Assembly: GCA_028571685.1 (NCBI GenBank)
Contig: CM053166.1
Span: 63,140,111-63,204,110, forward strand
Source of the DNA: Heterohyrax brucei
Taxonomy: Eukaryota > Chordata > Mammalia > Hyracoidea > Procaviidae
Direction: 5' to 3'
DNA: 64,000 nucleotides
The notes under the pieces were generated by a model. That model was not told the DNA's origin. It worked only from the letters and a program-made list of their open reading frames with translations, and ran no database searches. Both the position numbers and the translations under genes were made by a program. Every line of letters begins with the position of its first letter. Within the stretch, counting starts at the first letter, position 1. Below, in pieces: positions 22,384 to 33,201 of the stretch.

Positions 22384-23413
22384 TTTAATGGCATAAACAA
22401 CATCCCAGAGACAGGAGGGCTTGGGCAAATTTGAAGAAGTACATGGAATCACATATAACTAGAGTGCAGGGTTTAGGTCAGGGTCAATGACAAATACGGC
22501 TTTCAAGCAGAAAATCTTGGGATTTCCCAGACTGGAAGAGGTCTCCGATGGTACTACCCCCACTGCAACTGTAATTACAATTGTAATTTTATCACCAGTA
22601 TCACCCAGGAAACTATCAACATGCTTTGGTGATCACCATACTTGATAAACAGACACGCAGTAGGTATTTGTTGAGAACAAATTCACTAGCGAAGGTAAAA
22701 GAATAAGTATAAACTGGCAGACATAAATCATTGAAGAATCATCCCAAAAGGTAAGCAGTAAATTGAGATTGCTTCTTATCTCCTTGGGAATGAAACCGCA
22801 CTTTTAGCATCTACTTGTATTATTCAAATCTTGAATGCCTGGAAATGAGGCATTTTCTTGCAGAGAAATCTCCTTTCTTGGTTTTATGTACAATAGAATA
22901 GAAAATAATTGATTTTAATCAATTGTGTCAGAATTGAAATAATTAACTAGCATTTGAAATAAAATAGTTATAACATGAGAAAGAATTAATTTAAAAGTTA
23001 TGACAACAAGCTGAAAGAAAGAAAAAAGAAGGAAAATGAGCCAGGTAAAAGTTTACTTAGTGTGGTTGGCTGGAATGATTGTGTTTATCTTACAGAGGCC
23101 TTAAAGTCTGAGGTGAAGGACGGAAAACGCAAATAATTTTGATATTTTTCTTTCTACTATACACACCCACACAGCTGCTGATATCTTCTTCCTTCAACTC
23201 TGTGGTGTCAAGTATCACGAAGTGAGATGGTTCAGAAAAGGGACAGAAGAAAGAGCTTAAAAGGAGGCTATTTGAGTGACAGGCTGTAAAGTATGTTTTA
23301 AAGTAATTTTTACCCCCTCAGAAAGAGTCAAATGAAAGCCAAGAGTTTCAAAGAAAACAAAAACAAAACCAGCTCTGATGCCACTTTTCATCACCCCATC
23401 CTAAATATCTTAC

Positions 23414-23508
23414 CCTGAGAGTATAGGTCCTGCCTCCCACACGGTCCCGGGCTTCCAGAACAATCACGTTCAAGCCAGACTGGTGAAGTAGTTTGGCTGC
23501 TGCCATAC
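23414..23508 (-). CDS. MAOB: MAOB exon 2 (residues 16-47)
   Basis: A 95-nt exon. It begins with GT, which completes the Gly16 codon split by intron 1. It encodes [19 protein letters not shown] and then [12 protein letters not shown]. The minus-strand acceptor is TTTTCTCCTAG and the donor is GTAAGA. It completes the Rossmann-type dinucleotide-binding fold: the helix after GGGISG, then the strand ending in Glu34, which in MAO-B contacts the FAD ribose. Arg42, Tyr44 and Thr45, also implicated in flavin binding, are retained. Compared with human MAOB as I remember it, Asp25 reads Gln and Val31 reads Ile. The frame is intact. Confidence 0.97.
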
Positions 23509-23669
23509 CTAGGAGAAAATACAATGAGGCATAAGAACCAAAGACTTCATATGGTCCACTCCTAGATATATATCCTAGGCATTTAATAGAAGTGACATGG
23601 ATATATTGCATACTTCCTTTTAATTGTAGCACTATTCAAAAGAGCAAAAAGATGGAAACAACCTATTAC

Positions 23670-23800
23670 TGATATTCCCATTTTATGGCCAAGGAAATTG
23701 AGGTACAAAGAGATACCCAAGGTCACCCAACAGAGTAGGTGTCTAAGCCAACAAGTTTAGCACCACAGTCTGTGTTTGTAACTATTATGCCATTCCATTT
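23670..23800 (-). repeat. MIR-like ancient SINE fragment
   Basis: It has CATTTTATGGCCAAGGAAAT, CCCAAGGTCACCCAACAG and AACTATTATGCCATTCC, in the order expected of an inverted MIR. Confidence 0.55.
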
Positions 23801-24660
23801 TCCATGGGGCCTCATACATATCCATCCTCTCCACTGACTGCATCTACCAATTTTTTGCTACATAGAGAAATTACAAAGATATTTTTCACTTTACCTAGAT
23901 CAACTGATGTTTTTAGAACACTCTTGTATCTTGTGCTTTGATAGGAATCCATACAACATAGAATATGAGTCCAAGGTAAAATCCATAATGAAAAGCCCAG
24001 GCTTTAGTCACCATTTACTGGCTTTTCTGAAAGTCAAAATCCATTTTTCAGAGAGGCTGACTTGACATTTAATTATTGGCATTAATGCATCTTCTGATTC
24101 CTGTCCCTGGGTGCTGGGCCAGAGCTGCCAGTGCCTTTGGAGAGTGGCAGCATAATGGCCCCAAAGGTCACAGTCCCCATGAGCACTGTACAACCCTAAT
24201 TTAGCACTTAGATATTTAACTCGTGTCCACAAAGGGAAAAAAATTCCATTTAAATTTGAAATTAGAGATAATTCAATGACATTTCTCTTACAAGCATCAG
24301 TTCAACGAATAAAATAACATTCAGCCATAGTAACAGCTGTTATCAGTGAGCCCAGACACACTGCCTAAGCATGCCAAGGTTTAAATAAAATGCTTTAGAA
24401 TATTACTTGTATATACTAGCACGTTATATTGCACAAAAGGTACTGTCTTTTAGTAAATGAAGTCACCCATTCTTATCTGATGCTAAACATAAACAGCTTT
24501 AAAACAAACCATGGTCTTATCAAAGCACTGGACAGATTCCTTAAGATAAAAAGTCATGAAAAAAATTAAAAATTCATAAGAAGAAAATTAGAAAAATATA
24601 AAAGTATCCTTAAAGAGGGCAATATGAAAGCATTTTATTGGAAACACCTCTTTCACTACT
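23801..24660. other. Intron 1 sequence, nothing recognised
   Basis: AT-rich DNA with no supported gene or element. Confidence 0.5.
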
Positions 24661-25254
24661 TGTCATGGATTGAATTGTGTCCCCCCCAAAATGTGTGTAG
24701 TGATTCGGGTGGGCCAGTGATTCTCAGTATTGTGTGACTGCCCCTCCTTTTGTGATTTTCTGACGCTGTGAATCCTAATCTATGTCTGTGGTTAGTAGGC
24801 TAGATTTAGTTCAAAAATTAGGATGGGACTGTAATGCCTTTCCCAAGGTCACCTCCCTACTCCAACATAAAGAGAGTTTCCCTGGAGTGTGGCTTGTGCC
24901 ACCTTTTATCCTACACGAGATCAAAGGAAACAGAAGCAAGCAGAGAATTGGGAACCTCATACCATCAAGAATGCAGCACCACAGACAGAGCACATCCTTC
25001 TGACCTGAGGTTCCTGCACCAAGATGCCCCCTGACCAAAGAAAAACTAACGCAACACAGGACTTTCCTCCAGAGCAGACAAAAAGACAAAGCCTTGCCCT
25101 GGAGCGGACGTCCTGAATTCAAACTTGTATTCTACTGGACTGCATAAGAATGAACTTTTCTTGGTTAAAGCCATCTATTTGTCGTATTTCCGTTAGAGCA
25201 GTACCAGATAACTAAAAGCCAAGCCAAGTGCCGTCGAGTCGGATGACTAAAACA
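24661..25254 (+). mobile_element. MaLR-type solo LTR, carrying a 24-nt SINE tail
   Basis: TG...CA bounded, with flanking CTACT and GTACT (possible 5-bp duplication with one change). It is the same family as 5781-6305 in the opposite orientation: TGGATTGAATTGTGTCCCCC at the 5' end, and TAAAGCCATCTATTTG then CCGTTAGAGCAGTACC at the 3' end. A 24-nt SINE tail interrupts its last 40 bp. Confidence 0.83.
25218..25241 (-). mobile_element. 24-nt SINE tail insertion
   Basis: The insert is only GCCAAGCCAAGTGCCGTCG plus five bases. It is flanked by GATAACTAAAA (25207-25217) and GATGACTAAAA (25242-25252). The related LTR at 5781-6305 lacks the insert, giving the empty-site state. Confidence 0.83.
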
Positions 25255-25273
25255 GTACTGTTAATATGCAGTT

Positions 25274-25789
25274 TGTCTTAGTGAACTAGTGCTGCTATAA
25301 TAGAAATATTACAAGTGGATAGCTTTTAAAAAGACAAATTTATTCTCTCACAGTCCAGGAGACAACAAGTCTGAATTCAGGGTGCCAGCTCTAGGGGAAG
25401 GCTTTCTCTCTATTAGCTCTGGAAGAAGGTTTTTGTCATCAGTGTTTCCCTGGTTCAGGAGGCTCTTAGCACAGGGGTCCCAGACCCAATGCACTTGCTC
25501 CCCTCCTGGTTCTTCACTCTTGGTGGAGTGAGCCCCCCTCTTCTGCTGAGCTCTATCTTTTACATCTCAAAAAGGACTGACTCAAGATACAAACTAATCC
25601 TATAGATTTAGTCCTGCTCATTAAGATAACTGCTTCTACTCCTGCCTTATTAATATCACAGAGGCTAGGATTTACAACAAACAGGATACACACATCAGAT
25701 CACAAAATGCAGGACAACACCCAACACTGGGAATCATGACCTAACCAAGTTGGCATCCATTTTGGAGAGACACAATTCAGTCCAAAGCA
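25274..25789 (-). mobile_element. MaLR-type LTR, inverted
   Basis: It starts TGTCTTAGTGAACTAGTG and ends ATTCAGTCCAAAGCA. It faces the related LTR at 24661-25254. No clear 5-bp duplication was seen. Confidence 0.78.
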
Positions 25790-25933
25790 GGTATATTCAA
25801 AGTGTTTGTTGGACATCAACTGATAAAAATTTATTTGAAAAACAACTGGCTTTTTAGTATCTGAACATAGGGAAGATATCTGTGTCTTAGCGAAGTAATT
25901 GTAATTTGGAAGGAGAAATTTTTAAGGGACTTA

Positions 25934-26065
25934 AACTGAGGAGGAGCCCTGATGTTGCAATGATTAAAGCTCTCCGCTGCAAACCAAAAGGCCGGCAGTA
26001 CAAACCCACAAGCAGCTCAATAGGAAAAAGATGTGGCAGTCTGCTTCCACAAAGATTATAGTCCT
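25934..26065 (+). mobile_element. AfroSINE-related SINE, 3'-truncated
   Basis: Head GAGGAGCCCTGATGTTGC, box-B-like GGCAGTACAAACCC and block GTGGCAGTCTGCTTCCAC. It is cut off where the next repeat begins. Confidence 0.8.
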
Positions 26066-26860
26066 GGCCTGAGGGCTGGGGACCATAGTCTCAGGAGACA
26101 TCTAGTTCAAATGGCATAACATGGTTTATTAGGAAAATGTCTCACGTTCTACTCTGGTAAGTAATGTCTAGGAACTTGAAAGTTTGTGAGTAGCCCTCTA
26201 AGATACTCCACTGGTCCCATCCCATTTGGAGCAAGGAAGAATGAAGAAAACCAAAGACAACAAGGTAAAGATTAGTCTAAAGAACTGATGGACCATAACT
26301 ACTACAGCCTTCATCAGACTGAAGCCAGGAAAAAAAGATGGTATCTGGCCAACACCCACCAACTGCTCTGCCAGGGATCACAATAGTGGGTCCCAGACGG
26401 AGCTGGAGAAAAATGTAGAACAAAATTCTCACAAATATGGACCAGATTTACCAGTGTGACAGAGACTGGAGAAACCCAGAGAGAATGGACTGCAGATACC
26501 TTTTTAATTTAGTACTGAAGTTCGCCTGAGGTTCACTCTGTAGCCAAAGATTAGTCAGGCCCATTAAACAAACAGTAATACATGTAGTTCAGCCATGAAT
26601 ATGAAACTAAATGGGCACATCCACTGAGGAGTAAGGATGAGATGGCAGGAGCGGACAGGAAAGCAGAGCAAACGGAAAAGGGAAACCCAGGGCTGAGAAG
26701 AGGAGAGTGTTGACACATTGCAGGTCTGGCAACAGGTAACACAAAATAATATATATGTTAATTGTTTCATGAGAAACTAATTTTGTCTATAAACCTTCAC
26801 ACAAAGTACAATAAAAAATATGTACACAAACTAGATAAATAAAAATTAAAACTAGTTTTT
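26066..26860 (+). repeat. Probable L1 3'UTR-type repeat
   Basis: It shares an ordered set of blocks with 39745-39934 plus 40454-41040, and more weakly with 32990-33200, 50600-51175 and 51325-51715. These include AGCCATCTAAGATA-like, ATCACAATAG, GGAGAAAAAT-TAGAACAAAA, GACAGAGACTGGAG-AACCC and a terminal CACAATAAA-like end. The 3' block layout resembles L1 3'UTRs elsewhere in the window. The family assignment is an inference. Confidence 0.5.
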
Positions 26861-26872
26861 TGGTTTAATAAA

Positions 26873-26957
26873 AGATGCAGCCCTGAAAACGCTATAGGAC
26901 AGTTCTACTCTGTTCCATTGAGTTGGAATCAACTGATAGCAACAGGTTTGAAAGAAG
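26873..26957 (+). mobile_element. SINE 3' half
   Basis: It contains GAAAACGCTATAGGACAGTT, CTACTCTGTTCC and GGAATCAACTGATAGCAACA. Confidence 0.75.
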
Positions 26958-28208
26958 CTGAAGAAGTGGAATCTGGACAAGAGGTGACTAAAATTGTCCC
27001 AAAGAGGAAGCTTTCAAGAGGTTTCTCACTGATGAATGAAAAAGGGACTAATGGTGTGACTAAACAAACAATAAGCAAGTAATTAATGACAGCGTCTCTG
27101 GCTCACAAGAGGGTTGTTTCCTAAGAAACATTCCCAATCTCTGTTGATTGTAACTCTTTACACACTGTGCCATAGAAACAAAAAGACATGTGATACTGCA
27201 TTCTCTGGGAAGCCTAATAATGTTAAGATGTAATCATGTTTTTTAAAAAAATTATAAAGTAGCAGAAATATATTTGCCTAATAACACTAGCCAATGTAAC
27301 TGGCACTGTTTAAAGACACCATAGTTACCCAGTATGGTGCGAAAGTAACTTGGAAATTAAAATATTCACAATAATAGCAGCCACAATCATTAAGCAATGA
27401 GCACTTCCTTTGGTCTGTATGAAGTGCTTTACATACAACCCATTTGATCATCACCACAATACTGAGGGATATTACTATTCTCATTTCAACATGAGAAAAA
27501 AATGAAGGCTTAGAGAAGTTCACCAACTTGCATCCAAAAGATTATACAATCAGTAATTGCCATAGTCAGAGTTCAACCCAGAACTTGAACTTCTAGTCAC
27601 CACTCATGGAACCAAAAAGGGGGGTAAAAATCAAAATAAGATTGATATCTTTACAACATTCTGCTGTACATCAAAACATAAAAATTTTAAAATACCAAAT
27701 ATTCTCTTAGACACCTTTTACATATAATTTTGGAGCAAGTTTATAATCACTATGTCCTTTTAAAAAGCTAATTAAACTTGAATCTAATACACAGAATCAA
27801 TTACATAATATTCCACAAACTGAAGAGCATTCTGCACTTTCAGAAGCATCCAGTATGTAACCCCTGACAGGTCTCCAGATGGACTATGTCATCTACTGTT
27901 TGCCTCCAAATGCCCCAGGGTTGTAACGTTTTGTCTCAGGGAGTGTCCCTTGGGTGAACAGTCATAGCATAGCACACAAGAACACTGGCATACTAATGAT
28001 ATAAAATCATAAAAAATTGAATCTCTTCAAGAACAGTTCATTTGAAAAAGGCTTTATCAAGGTAATGACTATTTTGATTATGAAAAGATACGTGTATCAT
28101 TTGAGCTACCTATAAATCAGTGGTGCGTAGCAATAATGACATTCTGTGCTTCAATTTTGTGCCATAAACAATGATCCACAAGTTAGATGCCATCCTCTGA
28201 TAAATAAA
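26958..28208. other. Intron 1 sequence with one MIR-like fragment
   Basis: A MIR-like inverted fragment is plausible at about 27365-27600 (CATTTGATCATCACCACAAT, AACATGAGAAAAAAATGAAG, AGAGTTCAACCCAGAAC). Nothing else was recognised. Confidence 0.5.
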
Positions 28209-28362
28209 CCCATTGCCACTGAGTCAATGCCAACTCATAGTGACCCTACAGGACAGAGTAGAACGGCCCTATAGAGTTACCAAGGACTACCTGGTGGATC
28301 TGAACTGCTGATATTTTAGTTAGCAGCTGTAGCATTTAACCACTATGCCACCAGGGTTTCCT
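28209..28362 (-). mobile_element. AfroSINE-type SINE
   Basis: Inverted copy: CAACTCATAGTGACCCTACA, TAGAGTTACCAAGGA, ACCTGGTGGATCTGAACTGC and ATGCCACCAGGGTTTCC. Confidence 0.9.
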
Positions 28363-28989
28363 GAGGAGCCTAAAAACAGAGAGTGGCAGCAATACAGAAG
28401 GGAGTATTTTCAAAATGTCTTAACAGAGCTAGACTAGTGGAGGTATTCTGATATGGAGAGAAGAGAAAAATCACCATTTGCCTCATCTTTGTTTTGTCTG
28501 TGTCTAACATCTTTCATATCAAAAATCTAATATTTAAAAATAACTGTTAAAAAACATAAAGCCAGTTGTTTTAAGACATGATGAAACATCTGTACTTAGA
28601 TACCACAGAAGAAATTTCCCAGTTTCACGTTATAGCACCCTCCCCACCCACCGCCAAAATCATGTTAACCAAAATTGACAACAAATTTTACTTTACCTTA
28701 CAGAATCTGGTAAAAGATGCCTGGTAAAAAAATATAAGCATTCCCCCAGGAAGGATAAAAGCAAAGAATACACAAATATCCCTAATCACCCTAGTCACTT
28801 CTGATGAAACAGTGGTTTTATTAGGAAATTCTAGAAACAACCAAGTATTTTTTCTGATAAAACAACTGGAAATCTTTGATATGTGTGAAAGAAATTTTTT
28901 TTAAGTTATTTAATACAAATATGCACACAAAAAAAGTCTATGGTAGAAAGAAAAGTACCCACAATTTGAAATCAAATTCTTTAAAAGGA
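28363..28989. other. Intron 1 sequence, nothing recognised
   Basis: AT-rich, with no supported element. It holds several A-runs. Confidence 0.45.
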
Positions 28990-29172
28990 AGTAGTGGTTA
29001 TAGGAGAGAATGCTTTGGTGGTGCAGGGGTAGAGTTCTTGCTTTCTAAGTGGAAGACTCTGGTTCAGGTCCTGGACAACACACCTCAAGGACAGTTACCA
29101 CCCAACTGTCAGTGGAGACTTGCGTGTTGCTGTGATGCTGAATCATGTGTTTCACTGGAACTTTCAGACTAA

Positions 29173-29346
29173 AAGCTCAGCTGCTAACCAGCCAAGCCAA
29201 GCCAAGTGCCGTCGAGTCGGATCCCAGCAATTTGAAACTACCAGCTACTCCTTAGAAACCTTACTGAGCAATTCTACTTTGTACTATAGGGTCACTATGA
29301 GTCAGAATCAACTCAAAGGCAGGAGTTTGGCGTTTCTTGGTTTCCT
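29173..29346 (+). mobile_element. AfroSINE-type SINE, 5'-truncated, with embedded tail
   Basis: It starts within the tRNA-like part (CTCAGCTGCTAACC) and ends CAACTCAAAGGCAGGAGTTT. A roughly 34-nt CTTGG-type SINE tail lies at 29191-29224, replacing the expected AAAAGGTC-like spacer. Confidence 0.78.
29191..29224 (-). mobile_element. 34-nt SINE tail inside another SINE
   Basis: It contains GCCAAGCCAAGCCAAGTG followed by CCGTCGAGTCGGATCC. No clear duplication is visible. A few host bases appear to be missing, so it looks like a replacement more than a clean insertion. Confidence 0.7.
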
Positions 29347-29404
29347 GCACTAAGATGGACAATTAAGAAGGTTTGGTGAACTATTTCCAAAAAGCAGCCA
29401 GTGA

Positions 29405-29832
29405 CAACATGAGAATAAAAAGGGGTGCCCCCTGAGATATCCACTAAAAGACTGCAATTGATGATCCAAGGAGCCTCGGGGTTCCCCTGGGAGCATGGCC
29501 CCTGGCCCTGATGCTGCCCCTGTCCATAAATCATAATGGAGGTCAACTCTTTGGACAGTAATGGATTGAACTTGATGACACAGAATGACCATATCATGTG
29601 CACACTTTATGGTTCTGTGCCTCTATAGGATGTCATCCTGCTGATCTCTTACTGGAGGTCGGGGAGAGGGTGGAGAGGAGGGGATAGGAGATTGTTAGGA
29701 GGATATGTCATGTACAGAACAGAGAGGAAGAGTGTGCTGTCACCAGGCAGGGACAGCAGCGGGAGCTGCACATAAGTGGGCATGCAAATTTATATGGGAA
29801 TGTACATTTTCACTCAATCATAATTAAAAAAA
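29405..29832 (+). mobile_element. L1 3' end insertion with 16-bp duplication
   Basis: It matches the L1 3'UTR of 16600-16915 (CTGCCCCTGTCCATAAATC, GACCATATCATGTG, GTGTGCTGTCACCAGGCAGG) and ends in an A-run. The flanks AAAAAGCAGCCAGTGA (29389-29404) and AAAAAGCAGCCAATGA (29833-29848) are a target duplication with one difference. Confidence 0.9.
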
Positions 29833-29960
29833 AAAAAGCAGCCAATGAAAACACTGTGGGTCACAATGGCCAATCCATAGCTGTTGATGGGGATGGCACA
29901 GGACCAGGCAGAATTTTGTTCCACTGTGCATGAGATCACCAGGAGCTAGGGACTGAGTTG

Positions 29961-31390
29961 ATGGCAGCAAACAACAAAAATCTGTAGGTAGAATTCAGAT
30001 GTTAACTGCTGAACTTTTCAATACAGAGTTAGAGATTCTGAACAAGTCATCATGAGAAACAGGTAATGTTACTGAGCACTGACTGTGTGCTAGTTCCATT
30101 CTAAGTGTTTTACACATAATAATTCATTTATTCTCACACCTCTATGTAGTGAACAGATAAGTAGACAGTGAAGCACAGAGAGGCCAGTGAGTAGAAAGTG
30201 AAGCACAGAGAGGCCAAGCAACACACTGAACATGAAACCGCTATCAGGTAGCCAAGCCAGTATTCAAACCCAGGCAATCAGACTCTACATAACATGCCCC
30301 ATAGTCTTCATCATACTAAATGATGAAACACTAAAAGCATTCCATTGAATTCCACAGCCAGTACAAGGATGTTCCCCCCACAGGGACACTGCCAGCATGT
30401 TCAGTGCCTTTGTGTAAACTGCAAGAAGATACATCCTCCTGACAGGTAAATTTAAGAAGTGTCCTTCCTTCAATGGAATGCAGCCAACATCATTCAAACC
30501 TCTGCTATCAGAGTGTGGGCTGGGTTGCATTCTCCCCTCTCACTGCATCAGCTGAGTACCCTTATGTAGAGCACATCCAAACAGCTTTATGCTTTGGCCT
30601 CAAAACTCAGGAAACATCTTGTGAATGATAAGTATGTAATGGTCTTTTCTGCAGCCCCAACCCTGTCTTTATCTCTTCAATGTTAGTTCACAGTTGGCAC
30701 TTAAAAATCTACTGAATGGATTCACTGAATGTCCTTCAAAGAAAATGAATTCAGTCAATAAATAAATAGCTGCTGTGTGTCTTTATAAACAGTATATTTA
30801 ATGTTACAAGAAACTAAAATACTTACACATACTGAAATTGATTTCCTCTGCTCCCATTAAAAATGATAACTGATATCCTTGACTCTTTCAAAGAGAAAGT
30901 TAGATAAAAAGATAGCACTGCACAAACTGCCAACATTCACACCCATTCAACTCTACCAATAGCCCTGTGAAGATGGCATTGCTAGTCCCATTTTTCAGAT
31001 AGGAACTAGAGGCTCAGGTTGATTAAAAGGCTTGCTCAGAAGTGTACAGCCAGAAACAGCTGAACTAGGTCAGAAGCCCACATTACATTTCTGCCAGATT
31101 ACTTCCTATCCAAATCAAAGGCTTCTGTTGTCAAAATGAAACTCTCAGAGCATGCAGAGTTTTAAAATCAGGTGGTTAGCTCTTTATTAGCTTTCTCAAA
31201 AAGACTATCTTGATGAAAATCACTCGGAGCCTGTCAGTATTCAAAGCCCTGAGACCACATCATTACAGGCAGATCTGAAGATATTTGGAGCAATGCAGGG
31301 CCCTCTAGGGTTGCTCCTCATAACTACATATTAAAAGTTCTCTTGGTCAAACACTTCATCCTTCAATACCAACTGACTCCTCTTCTCTTA
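29961..31390. other. Intron 1 sequence with MIR-like fragments
   Basis: MIR-like inverted fragments are plausible at about 30060-30290 and 30930-31080 (GAGCACTGACTGTGTGC, TTCAAACCCAGGCAATC, CCCATTTTTCAGATAGGAAC). The first contains a local tandem duplication of GTGAAGCACAGAGAGGCC at 30168-30213. No gene seen. Confidence 0.5.
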
Positions 31391-31571
31391 AAAAACAAAC
31401 AAACAAAACAAAACAAATCCTGGGCCATCAAGTCAATTCCAATTCACAGTGACCCTACAGGACAGGCCAGAACTGCCCTGTAGAGTTTCCAAGGATCACC
31501 TGGAGGATTTAAACCGCTGACCTGTAAGTTAGCAGGTGTAGAACTTAACCACTGTCCAACCAGGGTTTCCC
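31391..31571 (-). mobile_element. AfroSINE-type SINE
   Basis: Inverted copy starting with an AAACAAACAAACAAAAC tail complement and ending CCAACCAGGGTTTCC. Confidence 0.9.
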
Positions 31572-31628
31572 CTCTTCCCCTAGAAGGCACCAATCACAAC
31601 TTTTTTTTGAAATCCTAACTCCATCTGG

Positions 31629-31794
31629 GAAACCCTGGTGGCATACTAGTTGAATGCTACATCTACTAACCCAAAGGTTGGCAGTTTGAATCCACCAGGC
31701 ACTCCTCGGAAACACTATGGAGCAGTTCTACTCTGTTCTGTAGGGTCGCTATGAATCTGAATCTACTCGATGGCACTGGGTTTGCCTTTGGTTT
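31629..31794 (+). mobile_element. AfroSINE-type SINE
   Basis: Flanked by a perfect 13-bp duplication TAACTCCATCTGG (31616-31628 and 31795-31807). It faces the inverted SINE at 31391-31571. Confidence 0.95.
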
Positions 31795-32169
31795 TAACTC
31801 CATCTGGCATAAATCAAACATATCAATATGTATCATTATTTTTATCACTGAAAAACAAAGTCTGGAATTATGTTATTCACATCTTGCCTAAAAAATGAAA
31901 AAGACAGACTCCACGCTTTCTTGGAAGCACCATAACCCTTGCACTGTTCTCTCTAATGTCATAAAAATATTTAACATAAAAACAAATGGCAATAGATTGT
32001 AAAATAAGGGAGACCTTTACTGAAGCCTCAGGCTGTGGTATGAATTATGCTTTTGAAAGCGATTTAAAAAAAACCCTTTCACAAGTTACCATAGAAACCT
32101 TTATCCAGATGCTGCTGCTTCAAGATACTAGAATGAGACTGCCTTCCAAGGTCTTTCAGTATGTCTAAA

Positions 32170-32559
32170 ACCATAAAAATTGTTTCCTTCATCATGCTTT
32201 ACATACAAATGATTGCATTTTACTGAAATGTCAGCCATCATCATGAATCTTTGTTCATTTCCAAGCTTATTCTCTTTACCCTTTGTTGTCCAAAAGCAGT
32301 TCAATCTTTTGTATATTGTAATCATGGTAGACAAAATGTGTTTTCTCTTTACTTCAACATAATCTCTTGTAACAGAAAAACACAGGAAGCAAAGCCAGAA
32401 ATTATAGACTTATTTTTCTCAAGTTTGCATTATTTTATTACTTATTTTAAAAACAGTTCTATAAAGCTAAACTTTTAATTCATCTGACTTGAATACATTT
32501 GTGAGTTAGAGAGGATACAAAAATACTGTTTTTAAAAATATAGAGGAGAGTCATGTGAT
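32170..32559 (+). repeat. Left arm of a long inverted repeat
   Basis: About 390 bp that is repeated in reverse complement at 33202-33618. Examples are GCAAAGCCAGAAATTATAG here against the complement of TAATTTCTGGCTTTGC there, and ATGGTAGACAAAATGTGTTT against its complement near 33445. Arms look roughly 85-90% alike by eye. The family is not recognised. Confidence 0.88.
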
Positions 32560-32639
32560 ACCATGATAGTTTTACTGACTGTGATCTGAGGACAAAATCC
32601 CTCATCATCACTGTAGTAGCCCTCCTATGGATCTGTTGT

Positions 32640-32830
32640 TATTGTTAGTTGCTGTTGAGTCACCTCTGACTTCTGGCAACCTTATGTATAACTGAACAAA
32701 ATATTTCCCAGTCCTGCTCCATCCACATGACCATTGGTAGGTGTATTGTGGCGGTGATTGCGTCAACCCATCTCACTGAGGGTACCCCTTGATTTTGCTA
32801 GCTGTCTACCAGATGTGATGTCCTTTTATT
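32640..32830 (-). mobile_element. Probable RTE-type LINE 3' fragment
   Basis: It contains TTGCTGTTGAGTCACCTCTG, CCTTATGTATAACTGAAC, CAGTCCTGCTCCATCC and CGTCAACCCATCTCACTGAG, which resemble the RTE/BovB-like 3' coding region in reverse. It lies in the spacer of the inverted repeat. Confidence 0.5.
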
Positions 32831-32989
32831 ACATAATATAATAAAACAGAGGCTACAGATGCTGATACTTCTTGGATATAACCTATCACCTCATGGGATT
32901 AATTTTCTTGGTCTGAAGACTTAGAGTTACTGTCACATAGAACAATTTTATCAATTGGCATAATACAGTTCGTAAAGTTTGTTTTACAT

Positions 32990-33200
32990 CCTAGTTTGAT
33001 AAGCAGCATCTGGGGTCTTAGAAGCTTGCAAATGGCTATATAAGACAAAACTATTGTTCTCTACTTATCTGAAGCAAAGTGAAAGAAGGAACCGGTCTAC
33101 AGGATTCAATTGCTGTGACCTCGATCAGGATGTTGGACAATGGTAGTCAGGCCCCACCCAGTCCTTCTCATCTCAAGGTAGGAGAGGGCTTAGTCTGCAA
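32990..33200 (+). repeat. Fragment of the probable L1 3'UTR-type repeat
   Basis: TGGGGTCTTAGAAGCTTGCA and ATGGCTATATAAGACAA resemble the first part of the family seen at 26170-26230 and 39880-39934. Confidence 0.45.
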
Positions 33201-33201
33201 C

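Larger units (their letters stand above)
19679..23413 (-). other. MAOB: MAOB intron 2
   Basis: A 3,735-bp intron bounded by GTAAGA (donor, 23413 side) and CAG (acceptor, 19681-19679), with a pyrimidine-rich tract interrupted by A-runs. It contains a cluster of SINEs (20000-20634), two MaLR-type LTRs (about 20963-21765), a T20 run (21823-21842) and another SINE (22158-22383). Confidence 0.93.
28990..29960 (+). mobile_element. Long tRNA-like SINE carrying nested SINE, SINE tail and L1 3' end
   Basis: The host pieces 28990-29172, 29347-29404 and 29849-29960 resemble the repeat at 47648-47885 and the repeat around 59560-60090. They contain GGTGGTGCAGGGGTAGAG (head), GGTTCAGGTCC (box-B-like), TGTTGCTGTGATGCTGAAT, CAGGACCAGGCAG and GATGGCAGCAAACAAC (end). 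An AfroSINE (29173-29346) and an L1 3' end (29405-29832) interrupt it. Confidence 0.72.
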
